Below, one piece after another: positions 1 through 6,960 of a stretch of 15,790 nt of DNA. The notes beneath the pieces were generated by a model. That model saw nothing but the letters and a program-made list of their open reading frames with translations. It was not told the origin of the DNA and did not search any database. Made by a program: the position numbers and the translations under genes. Numbering within the stretch: the stretch's first letter is position 1; each line of letters starts with the position of its first letter. Source of the stretch: Candidatus Solincola tengchongensis (GTDB lineage: Bacteria > Actinomycetota > Geothermincolia > Geothermincolales > RBG-13-55-18). The stretch is taken from the NCBI GenBank assembly GCA_015711895.1, contig MU158642.1:1551-17340 (forward strand). The letters run 5' to 3'.

Positions 1-628
1 CGGAGAGTAGGCGGGGCAGGTGGGAGCGGGTCCCGGACCCTTCCTCCCTGAGGATGAGGGTCTCCCCGGAGAGGTCGTCGACCTTCACCCGTTTCCGGGT
101 GGCCAGGGGATGATTACCGGGAGCGATGAATACCAGGCGGTCGGGGCACAGCCTTCCGTACTCCAGCCGCTCCTCGTCGTCGCGCGATCCCACGCAGCCC
201 AGGTCCACCTCCCCCGCCCTCACCAGGTCCAGGACGCCGCGGGTATCGGTGACCTCTAGGCGGGGCTCCACCAGGGGATAACGGAGGCGATATCGGGAGA
301 GCACGCGTGGCAGGATGTATTCCCCGGGGATATTGCTGGCCGCCAGGAGCAGGGTGCCGCTGGGTTCGCCCCGCCTCCCCTCCATCTCGCGCGAAAGTTC
401 CTCCTCCACCTTCAGTATGCGCTGGGCATGCCTCAAGAGGGCCTGCCCGGGTTCGGTCAACCGGCAGCGCCCCAGGGACCGGTCCACCAGGGCACAGCCG
501 TATTCCTTCTCCAGAGAACGGATATGAAAGCTCACCGCGGGCTGGGTGAGCCCCAGGTTCCGGGCGGCGGTGGAGAAGCTCCCCGTGCGGGCCACCTCGG
601 CGAAGACGCGCAGGCTCCTGGTGTTCAT
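1..628 (-). CDS. LysR-family transcriptional regulator, probably selenium-associated (partial)
   Basis: This is the N-terminal 209 codons of a LysR-type regulator; the C-terminus lies beyond position 1. Residues 1-60 form the winged helix-turn-helix, with the family signature around SFSTAARNLGLTQPAVSFHI (residues 14-33). Residues from about 90 begin the periplasmic-binding-protein-like effector domain (LLLAASNIPGEYILPRVL, then a DLGCVG strand). The ATG at 628 is preceded by GGAGG with suitable spacing. The gene lies directly downstream of tRNA-Sec on the same strand and near selB and selA. A LysR subfamily associated with selenium metabolism is known from bacterial sel loci, so I infer that it controls selenium genes. 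The effector is not visible from the sequence. The LysR fold is certain; the selenium role rests on neighbourhood only. Confidence 0.9.
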   Translation of the reverse strand, partial: MNTRSLRVFAEVARTGSFSTAARNLGLTQPAVSFHIRSLEKEYGCALVDRSLGRCRLTEPGQALLRHAQRILKVEEELSREMEGRRGEPSGTLLLAASNIPGEYILPRVLSRYRLRYPLVEPRLEVTDTRGVLDLVRAGEVDLGCVGSRDDEERLEYGRLCPDRLVFIAPGNHPLATRKRVKVDDLSGETLILREEGSGTRSHLPRLLS

Positions 629-679
629 GCCGGACCTCCATGGAAAAGCCCCGGATGCAACAGGGGCGGGAATAAAAAA

Positions 680-775
680 TGGCGGAGATGCGTAAGAATC
701 GAACTTACCCGGCGCCCGTTACGACGCCGCACCGGTTTTGAAGACCGGGCCGCCCACCAGGACGGATGCATCTCC
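680..775 (-). tRNA. selC: tRNA-Sec (anticodon UCA), CCA encoded
   Basis: This is the selenocysteine tRNA that reads UGA. On the minus strand it has an 8-bp acceptor stem (GGAGATGC with GCATCTCC), discriminator G and an encoded CCA at 680-682. The D stem is 6 bp (CCGTCC/GGGCGG) closed by a four-base TGGT loop, which is typical of tRNA-Sec. The anticodon stem CCGGT/ACCGG holds the loop CTTCAAA with TCA at 739-741. The long variable arm is GGCGTC/GGCGCC, and the T arm is GTAAG-TTCGATT-CTTAC. The total of 96 nt, the 8-bp acceptor and the long D stem separate it from tRNA-Ser and from a suppressor tRNA. A run of six T follows the CCA end. Confidence 0.97.
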
Positions 776-783
776 GAATAAAA

Positions 784-810
784 ATTATTACCCACGGTTC
801 GTCTTGTAAA
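784..810 (-). promoter_or_regulatory. Putative promoter of tRNA-Sec
   Basis: On the minus strand TTTACA (805-810) lies 15 bp before AATAAT (784-789). Each matches the sigma-70 consensus at five of six positions. The expected start falls within a few bases of the mature tRNA 5' end at 775. The 15-bp spacer is short, so the assignment is tentative. It suggests that tRNA-Sec can be transcribed independently of the selAB genes upstream. Confidence 0.45.
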
Positions 811-895
811 GGACGGTTTTCGTTTCTCCCTCACCGGGGCGGCGATGAACATCGGATGATGGAAAGTGATCCTCGGAGAGGGTCCGTCCGGGCTT

Positions 896-918
896 CCGGT
901 CCGCGCCCGGCGGACCGG
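896..918 (-). terminator. GC-rich hairpin downstream of selB (possible terminator)
   Basis: A perfect 9-bp inverted repeat (CCGGTCCGC and GCGGACCGG) encloses a 5-base loop, about 115 nt beyond the selB stop codon and before the tRNA-Sec promoter. No T-run follows, so it is not a classical intrinsic terminator. It may end the selA-selB transcript or protect its 3' end. The rest of the selB to tRNA-Sec gap (777-1032) shows no convincing gene. Confidence 0.35.
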
Positions 919-1032
919 TATCGCCGTGCCTTTCACACCCCTTCCTTCCATGGCGCGCTCCGGTATATGAGGGCGCGAGGCCCATGTCGAAAAGCAGGGT
1001 TCACGATCCCTCGCCGATTTTTGCACCGCGTT

Positions 1033-2979
1033 TCACCCCCGACCGGATTTGAAGGACACTCGGAAATCCCCCTCCCGACGGGTGATCCTCTTCCGGTCCA
1101 TGTACTCGAGGAGGGGTATGGCATATTTCCGGCTGGCGCCCAGCATGTCCCTCAGGTCGGCCACGGAGAGCCTCTCCCGCTCGGCGAGGAAGGCCAGGAC
1201 CTTTTCCTCCGCCTCGGCCAGCTTTCCCGCGGCCAGATAATATTCCGGGTTCACCTGCTCTATCCTGCCCTCCTCCAGGAGGATGTTCAGAAGGTCCCGG
1301 AGGCGGTTGCGGTCCAACCCCAGCCTTTCTCCCAGCTCCTTGAACAGGGGAGGGGAGAACCCTCCCTCCCGGATGAGGGCGTTCAGGTCCTCCAGGAGCG
1401 CCCTTTCCCTCTCCCCCAGCGCTCTCCCTTTCCCCTTGACCCTTATCTTGCCACCCTCCGTTTCCAGGCGGCTCTCCTTCTCCGCCGCCCTGAGGAGGGC
1501 CAGAAACTCCTCGGCGGGCAATTGGGAATTCCTTCCTTTTACCACCCGCTCACCCAGGCGCTGGCGCAGCACCTCCTTCTCCACCCCCGCCTTGAGCGGG
1601 TTGGCGGCATGCAGCTCCTCCACCAGCCTTACCATGGTGTCCAGCAGGTCGCTCAACAGGGAGGGGCTCAGGTAGAGAGGGCCGCTCTCCCCTGTTATCT
1701 CCACGAGTCTCCCTTGGGCCACAAGCTCCCGGACCGCTCCCTCCACGTCTCCGGGCTTCAATTCCAGCCTTTCCACCAGGGCGGCGAGGGACATGGGGAG
1801 ACCTCTCTCCTCCAGGGCCAGGAGGAGGAGTTCCGCGGGATCCCCGCGCCCCCGGACCTCGAGCTCCTCGAGCACCTCCATCTGATGATGGCGGTGCTTG
1901 CGGGGATGGGAGTCCAGGATGCGGCCACCGCCTATGGTGGTGATGGGCGAATAGCTGCGGATTATGAAGCGGTCGCCATAGCGGAGCACGGCCGGCCTCT
2001 CCAGGCGCAGCTGCACCGGATGGCTCTCACCCGGGGGGAGCTCCTCGCGGCCTCCCAGAAGGACCACCCGGGCCATGATCTCGCTGGTGCCGTGGTGAAA
2101 GCGGACGCGGGCACGGTTCCTCAGCGGCTGGGGCGCGCTGTGAAGGAGGTGGAGGCTGGCGTCGGCCATGAGCGTGGGCCGGAGGTGGCCCGGCGAGACT
2201 ATCACGTCCCCGCGGGCTATCTCCTCCTTGGAGATACCGGGTAGGTTCATGGCCACCCGCTGGCCCGCGTAGGCCCTCTCCACCTCCTCCCCGTGCACCT
2301 GGACGTTGCGCACCCGGACGGGCTTTCCCCGGGGCTGGACAACGGCCTCCTCTCCGTCGGCCACGCTCCCTTCCCAGAGGGTACCGGTGACCACCGTGCC
2401 TATGCCGCGCAGGGTGAAGACACGGTCCACCGGGAGGCGGAAGGGACCCTCGCTGTCGCGCGCGCGCACCCTCTCCGCGGCACGGGAGAGGGCCTGGAGG
2501 AGTTCGTCCAGCCCCTCTCCGGTACGGCTGGAGGTGACCACCACCTCCGCGCCCTCCAGGACGGTGCCCCGGAGGGCCTCGCCCACGTCTTCCCTGACCA
2601 GCTCCAGCATGTCCTCCTCGACCAGGTCTGCTTTGGTGATGGCCACCACCCCGTCGGACACTCCAAGGAGGTCCACGATGGCCAGGTGTTCCACGGTCTG
2701 TGGCATGACCCCGTCGTCGGCGGCCACCACCAGGAGCACCATGTCGAATCCGGTGGCCCCGGCGAGCATGTTCTTCACGAAGTGCTCGTGGCCGGGCACG
2801 TCCACCACTCCGGCGGTGGTGCCGTTGGGCAGCTTCAACTCGGCGAAGCCCAGCTCGATGGAGATGCCCCGCTCCTTCTCCTCCTTGAGGCGGTCAGTGT
2901 CGGTCCCGGTCAGGGCCTTGACCAGTTCGGTCTTTCCGTGATCGATGTGCCCGGCGGTCCCTATGATGAAGTTCTTCAT
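1033..2979 (-). CDS. selB: Selenocysteine-specific translation elongation factor SelB
   Basis: SelB is the GTPase that binds Sec-tRNA-Sec and the SECIS stem-loop and delivers selenocysteine at UGA. The protein is 648 residues, close to the usual bacterial size. The GTP-binding motifs are clear: GTAGHIDHGKT (7-17), RGISIELGFA in switch I, DVPGHEHFVKNML (G3) and ITKADLV (G4). Domains II and III follow, then winged-helix repeats in the C-terminal half that would bind SECIS RNA, the last one near EYMDRKRITRREGDF. The ATG at 2979 is chosen over an in-frame upstream one at 3048 because the protein then begins directly at the conserved MKNFIIGTAGHIDHGKT. It starts 7 nt after the selA stop, so the two genes are translationally linked. 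Its own stop is TGA. Confidence 0.97.
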   Translation of the reverse strand: MKNFIIGTAGHIDHGKTELVKALTGTDTDRLKEEKERGISIELGFAELKLPNGTTAGVVDVPGHEHFVKNMLAGATGFDMVLLVVAADDGVMPQTVEHLAIVDLLGVSDGVVAITKADLVEEDMLELVREDVGEALRGTVLEGAEVVVTSSRTGEGLDELLQALSRAAERVRARDSEGPFRLPVDRVFTLRGIGTVVTGTLWEGSVADGEEAVVQPRGKPVRVRNVQVHGEEVERAYAGQRVAMNLPGISKEEIARGDVIVSPGHLRPTLMADASLHLLHSAPQPLRNRARVRFHHGTSEIMARVVLLGGREELPPGESHPVQLRLERPAVLRYGDRFIIRSYSPITTIGGGRILDSHPRKHRHHQMEVLEELEVRGRGDPAELLLLALEERGLPMSLAALVERLELKPGDVEGAVRELVAQGRLVEITGESGPLYLSPSLLSDLLDTMVRLVEELHAANPLKAGVEKEVLRQRLGERVVKGRNSQLPAEEFLALLRAAEKESRLETEGGKIRVKGKGRALGERERALLEDLNALIREGGFSPPLFKELGERLGLDRNRLRDLLNILLEEGRIEQVNPEYYLAAGKLAEAEEKVLAFLAERERLSVADLRDMLGASRKYAIPLLEYMDRKRITRREGDFRVSFKSGRG

Positions 2980-2986
2980 TTCCCGT

Positions 2987-4426
2987 TCAGCCCTCTTCGT
3001 GCCCCGCAGAGGACCGGAAAGCCTCCACCACCAGAGAGAGCTCCTCATCCCTCAGGGTTCTCACGTCCAGGAGGAACCGTTCCTCCTTTATCCGCCCGAT
3101 GACCGGGGGGTCGTGGCGGCGGAGCCTCTCCTCCAGCCGGTTCACCTTCAGGCGGGAAGACTCCACGGCCACCACCCAGGTGGGCAGGTCCTCCAGGGGA
3201 AGGGATCCCCCACCGGCGCGGGAGACGTCCTCCATCACCTCCACCCTCAGATCGGGGCAGGCGGACGAAAGTTTCCCCGCCAAGCGCTCGGCTCTCTCGC
3301 GCAGGGATTCCGGGTCGGCGGTGATCATGGCTAGGGTGGGTATCTCCGCCAGGGCGCGTTCCGGGTCCAGGTAGAGGCGCAGGGTGGCCTCCAGGGCGGC
3401 AACGGTGAGCTTGTCCGCACGCAGGGCTCGGGCCAGGGGATGCTTGGCCATGGCATCCACGAGTTCCTCGCGGCCCAGGATGATGCCCGCCTGGGGCCCT
3501 CCCAGGAGTTTGTCCCCGCTGAAACACACCAGGTCCGCCCCGGCTCGCAGCGAATCGGTGATGGTGGGCTCGGGTGAGAGGCCGAAACGGGAGAGGTCCA
3601 CGTAGACCCCGCTCCCCAGGTCGTCCAGGAGGATGAGCCCGTATTCGTGGGCCAGGGAGGCCAGTTCCGCGAGGTCAACCTCCGCGGTGAAGCCGAGGAT
3701 GCGGTAGTTGCTGGGATGGGCGCGCATGATAACCGCGGTCTCGCTGGTGATGGCCTTCCGGTAATCCTCCAGGTAGGTCTTGTTGGTGGTCCCCACCTCC
3801 ACCAGCCGGGCGCCGCTCTGGGCCATGACTTCTGGGAGTCGGAAGGAGCCTCCTATCTCTATGAGCTGGCCGCGGCTCACGATGACCTCGCGGTCCCTGG
3901 CGTGGGCGGTGAGGGCCAGGAGGACGGCCGCGGCGTTGTTGTTCACCACCAGGGCGGATTCCGCCCCCGTCAGCTCGCACAGGATTCTGCGCAGGTGCAC
4001 CTGGCGGGAGCCCCGCGTTCCGTCCTCGAGCCGGAACTCCAGGTTGCTGTAGTGGGCGGCGGCGGTCCGCAGGGCCTCGATGGCCGCCGCGGGGAGGATG
4101 GAGCGTCCCAGGTTGGTGTGCACCACCACTCCGGTGGCGTTGATCACACGGCGGAAGCTGGGCCTCATCCGCTCCTCGACCTCTTTCTCCACCATGGAGA
4201 CCAGCTCCTCGGTGTCCGTGCTGATGTTCTGCAGGGACATCTCATCGCGGGCGGCCAGGATGGCCTCCCTCACTCCCTCCAGGACGGCTCGCGAGGCCTC
4301 GGTTATCAGCTCGCGGGGGATGGTGCGGTTTCCCGCCATACGGCTGCGGTAGAAGGCCTGGATGAGGTCGTTCACTGAGGAAAGCCGCCGCAGGTAGTCC
4401 TTCTTTACCTCCTCGTTACCCGCCAT
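2987..4426 (-). CDS. selA: L-seryl-tRNA(Sec) selenium transferase SelA
   Basis: SelA is the PLP enzyme that converts Ser-tRNA-Sec to Sec-tRNA-Sec with selenophosphate, acting as a large homo-oligomer in the cytoplasm. It is 479 residues long, within the usual range. The N-terminal tRNA-binding domain spans about residues 1-90. The family motifs follow: RRVINATGVVVHTNLGRS (92-109), the VVNNNAAAV segment (160-168), and FSGDKLLGGPQAG with the PLP-binding lysine at 306. DDLGSG (268-273) is the aspartate-containing segment of fold-type I PLP enzymes. The ATG at 4426 has AAAGG about 8 bases upstream and a candidate promoter just before it. The stop is TGA at 2987-2989, with selB starting 7 nt on. 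There are no anomalies. Confidence 0.97.
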   Translation of the reverse strand: MAGNEEVKKDYLRRLSSVNDLIQAFYRSRMAGNRTIPRELITEASRAVLEGVREAILAARDEMSLQNISTDTEELVSMVEKEVEERMRPSFRRVINATGVVVHTNLGRSILPAAAIEALRTAAAHYSNLEFRLEDGTRGSRQVHLRRILCELTGAESALVVNNNAAAVLLALTAHARDREVIVSRGQLIEIGGSFRLPEVMAQSGARLVEVGTTNKTYLEDYRKAITSETAVIMRAHPSNYRILGFTAEVDLAELASLAHEYGLILLDDLGSGVYVDLSRFGLSPEPTITDSLRAGADLVCFSGDKLLGGPQAGIILGREELVDAMAKHPLARALRADKLTVAALEATLRLYLDPERALAEIPTLAMITADPESLRERAERLAGKLSSACPDLRVEVMEDVSRAGGGSLPLEDLPTWVVAVESSRLKVNRLEERLRRHDPPVIGRIKEERFLLDVRTLRDEELSLVVEAFRSSAGHEEG

Positions 4427-4466
4427 GTCTCCCGCCTTTCGTCCTCTTTCCCCTCATATGCACGGT

Positions 4467-4495
4467 ATTATGTGGATTTCGGACACCATCCTTAA
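4467..4495 (-). promoter_or_regulatory. Putative promoter of selA-selB
   Basis: On the minus strand TTAAGG (4490-4495) is separated by 17 bp from CATAAT (4467-4472), which matches the -10 consensus at five of six bases. The -35 match is weak (three of six). The predicted start near 4460 gives a leader of about 35 nt before the selA ATG. This AT-richer patch stands out in an otherwise GC-rich gap. The same gap (4427-4694) also holds a widely spaced inverted repeat, GCGCCCTT near 4582 with AAGGGCGC near 4625. Confidence 0.4.
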
Positions 4496-4694
4496 CCTGC
4501 CCCTCAGGCGTCCTCTTCGTCGCGTAGGGTCGAATGGTGAGCGTGAACCGGGCTTTCGCCCCCCTGGGAGATTCTCGAAAGGCGCCCTTTCCCACCTCCG
4601 GACCCTTCCGCCCTGGACCGCTTGAAGGGCGCTCGCCGCGCACCCGAATGACTCCCAGAGGCCTTTCCTCCTGCCGTCGCGGGACGCATTTATT

Positions 4695-5300
4695 TTAGAC
4701 GGTTACCGAATTGGAGGCCACCAGCATGGTCTCCAGTATCTCGAACATGTTGCTCACCGTGCCCGCCGCCACCTTGTCCTTGGCTCCGAAATAATCCAGG
4801 CAGGTTCCGCAGACCAGGACCTCCACGCCCCGGGAGGCCAGTTCCTTGAGGGCGGGGAGGGTGTCCGCGCCCTCCACCGCCAGAAGGACGCCGCGGTTGA
4901 AGAGCACCAGCCTCCAGGGCCGCCTTTCGCTCTCCGCCAGGGTGTTCAGGAAGGCCTTCATGAGTATCCTTCCCAGTTCCTCCTCACCCCGGCCCATGAC
5001 GTCCGAGGAGAGGACCACCACCCTTTTCTCCCCGGAGGGCGAAGGGCTTTCCGCGGTCGCGGTTGCGCACGCGGCTTCCTCCGGCCCACCCTCCCTCATT
5101 ATGTACAGATGGAACATGCCATCCTCCTCGCTCACCTCCACGCTGCACCCCTGGGAGGCGGCAAAGCGGGTGACGTTGTCCCTGGCCGTGGGGTTGTCCA
5201 CCAGCACTTCCAGACGCTGGCAGCCGCGTTGCAGGGCTTCCCTGGTCTTCACCACCGGGGTGGGGCAGGGCAGGCCCCGGGCATCCACCACTTCCTCCAT
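4695..5300 (-). CDS. yedF: Selenium metabolism protein YedF (TusA-like plus DsrE-like domains)
   Basis: This two-domain protein of 201 residues matches the YedF architecture known from sel gene clusters. The N-terminal TusA/SirA-like domain (about 1-70) starts with VVDARGLPCPTPVVKTREAL and carries the conserved CPxP cysteine at residue 12. A short linker (about 71-90) leads to a DsrE-like domain (about 93-201) with the pair CGTC at 164-167, in LVCGTCLDYFG. TusA family cysteines carry persulfide, and by analogy YedF may carry selenium as perselenide to SelD. That role is proposed for the family and not proven. The ATG at 5300 has the strong ribosome-binding site AAAGGAGG. The gene lies between selD and selA on the same strand, with gaps of about 260 bp on each side. 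The stop is TAA. Confidence 0.93.
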   Translation of the reverse strand: MEEVVDARGLPCPTPVVKTREALQRGCQRLEVLVDNPTARDNVTRFAASQGCSVEVSEEDGMFHLYIMREGGPEEAACATATAESPSPSGEKRVVVLSSDVMGRGEEELGRILMKAFLNTLAESERRPWRLVLFNRGVLLAVEGADTLPALKELASRGVEVLVCGTCLDYFGAKDKVAAGTVSNMFEILETMLVASNSVTV

Positions 5301-5431
5301 GTCCCCTCCTTTAACCTCGTCGCATCGTATCCTCTCCCCACGCGGGCTCGAATCCCGGATAACGGCTCGGGCCGTACCGTTCCCTTACCGCCTTTGCCTT
5401 CGGGCAGGGCCCCCCTGGCTCATTCCCTTAC

Positions 5432-5449
5432 CCAATGGGGAGCCATTGG
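5432..5449. repeat. Perfect short palindrome in the selD-yedF gap
   Basis: CCAATGG-GGAG-CCATTGG is a perfect 7-bp inverted repeat with a 4-base loop. It lies about 130 nt beyond the selD stop and 130 nt before the yedF start. It could be a protein-binding site or an RNA hairpin at the end of the selD message. No T-run follows on either strand, so it is not a standard terminator. Confidence 0.4.
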
Positions 5450-5562
5450 AGCGCGAGGGCGGCTCTTCACCACCCGAAAGGCCCGAAGCGGGCGGGTCGT
5501 CTCTCCGCCGGCCCTCCGGTCCTCTCCCGCGGCGTGATACCGGCCGACCCGTGAGCCGGGAT

Positions 5563-6606
5563 TCAGGCGCTTATCTTTATGATCGGACTCGAGCGGGCGA
5601 AGAATTCGCCGATACGGAACCACCTCTGCCCCTCCGGGAGCGAGGCCCTGAATTCCTCCAGCTTGTCGGGGGGCAGGGCCACCAGCAATCCCCCGGAAGT
5701 CTGCGGATCGTAAAGGATGTCGCGGTCCACCTCTCCCATGCTCACGTCGAACTCCACCCTTCCGGCCAGGAAGTCGCGGTTACGATGGGCGCCCGCCGGT
5801 ATCATCCCCATGGCGGCCATCTCCTGGGTTCGGGGATAAAGAGGTATGGAGCTTATGGAGATCTCGCAGGCCAGCCCCTGTTCGGGGAGCATCTCGAAGA
5901 GATGCCCGAGAAGGCCGAAACCGGTGACGTCGGTGCAGGCCCGGGCCCCGGCGGCAAGGGCGGCAAGGGAGGCTTCCCGGTTGAGCGCGGCCATCCCCTC
6001 CACGGTTTCCTCCATCTCCTCCTCGGACAAGAAGCCCGCCTTCAGGGCGGTGGCGAGGATGCCCGTCCCCAGAGGCTTGGTGAGAACGAGGGCGTCACCC
6101 GGGCGGGCTCCCTTTCTGGTCAACATGCGCCCGGGGTGGACCATGCCGGTGACCGCCAGCCCGTACTTTGGCTCATCGTCATCCACGGTGTGGCCGCCAA
6201 GGACGACGGCGCCCGCCTCGTGTACCGCGTCGTGGCCGCCACGCAGGATCTCGGCCAGCATGTCCATCCCCAGGGAGCAGGGAAAGCAGACGATGTTCAT
6301 GGCCGAAAGGGGAGTCCCTCCCATGGCGTATATGTCGCTCAGGGCGTTGGCCGCTGCTATGCGCCCGAACCGGTAAGGGTCGTCCACGATGGGGGTGAAG
6401 AAGTCCAGGGTGTGCACCAGGGCCCTTTCCCCGTCCAGCCGGTAGACGGCGGCATCGTCAGGGGTGTCCAGCCCCACCAGGATCTCCTCCCGCAGCTCGC
6501 CTGGGGGTAGGAGGCGCAAGACCTTTCTGAGGTCCTCCGGACCCACCTTGGCCGCTCACCCCGATTTACTGGAAAGGAGAGTGAGTCTTACCTTTTCCTC
6601 CGCCAT
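5563..6606 (-). CDS. selD: Selenide, water dikinase SelD, itself a selenoprotein (UGA-encoded Sec17)
   Basis: SelD makes selenophosphate, AMP and phosphate from ATP, selenide and water. The reading frame continues through one in-frame TGA at 6556-6558. With that codon read as selenocysteine the N-terminus is MAEEKVRLTLLSSKSG-U-AAK, placing Sec at 17 and lysine at 20. These are the positions of the catalytic Cys17 and Lys20 in E. coli SelD. The total of 347 residues also matches that enzyme. Nucleotide and Mg-binding motifs follow: DDAAV with Asp51, TLDFFTPIVDD (66-76) and ANALSDIYAMGG (86-97) with Asn87 and Asp91, then GGHTVDDDEPKYG. The ATG at 6606 has GGAAAGGA 9 bases upstream. A start at 6546 (GTG) would remove the active site. 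The terminal codon at 5563-5565 is also TGA, but the family C-terminus ends there. Confidence 0.95.
6531..6543 (-). promoter_or_regulatory. Candidate bacterial SECIS element in selD
   Basis: Within the selD message, GGTCC-GGA-GGACC forms a perfect 5-bp stem with a 3-base loop that begins with G. The first loop G is 21 nt from the U of the UGA codon, counting that U as 1. This agrees with the general bacterial SECIS description: a small stem with G among the first two loop bases, roughly 16-37 nt from UGA. It would bind the C-terminal winged-helix domains of SelB. An alternative stem, AGGACC/GGTCTT, lies just downstream and overlaps it. Confidence 0.7.
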
Positions 6607-6801
6607 CCGCCTACGTCCTTTCCGCTCCGCGCTCCCGCCGGCCCACCGGGAGCGGCTCCGGCCGCTTCGGCTCTCCAGACGGGCCTCCACCCGGATATCC
6701 TCGACAGGCAGCCTTCCATGTCTCCCGGCCTTCCCCATGCGCCTGGCGGGTACCCGCGCAGTTCGGGGGCGTCGAGGCGCCGCTTTTCGCGCCGGACGAA
6801 C

Positions 6802-6820
6802 CTTTCGCCGGGGGCGAAAG
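6802..6820 (-). other. Strong hairpin in the presumed selD leader
   Basis: CTTTCGCC and GGCGAAAG form a perfect 8-bp stem around a 3-base loop, about 200 nt upstream of the selD ATG and downstream of the candidate promoter. There is no T-tract, so it is not an ordinary terminator. It could be a leader RNA structure or a binding site. Confidence 0.45.
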
Positions 6821-6860
6821 CGGGACTTGACATCCAGGGCGGCCTAACCCTCCGCGAGAC

Positions 6861-6935
6861 ATCCGCCTCCCGCCCGCTCAAGGCCATTATAAAATGAGGA
6901 ATCCGCCTCCCGCCCGCTCAAGGCCATTATAAAAT
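6861..6935. repeat. Exact 35-bp direct repeat at a 40-bp period
   Basis: The 35 bases beginning ATCCGCCTCCCGCCC and ending CATTATAAAAT occur at 6861-6895 and again, with no mismatch, at 6901-6935. They are separated by GAGGA. Each copy carries TATAAT on the minus strand (6886-6891 and 6926-6931), facing selD. The period of 40 bp is close to four helical turns, so both copies would face the same side of the DNA. It is either a recent tandem duplication or a duplicated regulatory site. Confidence 0.9.
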
Positions 6936-6960
6936 AATTTATTCAATAATATAAAAATAT
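6926..6960 (-). promoter_or_regulatory. Candidate selD promoter region
   Basis: TATAAT on the minus strand at 6926-6931 lies directly downstream of an AT-rich block (to about 6970) that could act as an UP element. No good -35 hexamer is seen at 16-18 bp, so assignment rests on the perfect -10 and the AT-rich context. The second TATAAT, in the other repeat copy at 6886-6891, has only GC-rich sequence upstream. A start here gives selD a leader of about 310 nt. Confidence 0.35.

Noticed and set aside
114..641. 175-codon minus-strand ORF over the LysR gene
   Set aside because: It is an out-of-frame shadow; the neighbouring frame from 628 encodes a clear LysR N-terminus that stays open to the window edge.
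766..2244. 492-codon plus-strand ORF opposite selB
   Set aside because: It is antisense to the unmistakable SelB GTPase, rich in Pro, Gly, His and Gln, and has no family motifs. Long antisense frames are expected at this GC content.
5343..5360. tRNA T-arm-like sequence CGGGCTCGAATCCCG
   Set aside because: No acceptor, D or anticodon arm could be built around it on either strand.
5563..5565. The terminal TGA of selD as a second selenocysteine codon
   Set aside because: The SelD family ends at this point (347 residues with this stop). The about 30 codons after it do not look like protein and no suitable stem-loop was seen.
4846..6510. 554-codon plus-strand ORF opposite yedF and selD
   Set aside because: It is antisense to two recognised genes and crosses their gap without any domain signal.
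6556..6738. Longer selD start at ATG 6738
   Set aside because: It is in frame but adds 44 arginine- and glycine-rich residues not found in SelD, and lacks a good ribosome-binding site. The ATG at 6606 gives family length and numbering.
6588..6887. 99-codon minus-strand ORF upstream of selD
   Set aside because: Its ATG overlaps the -10 box of a repeat copy, it has no ribosome-binding site, it overlaps the selD start in another frame, and its residues are typical of GC-rich noise.
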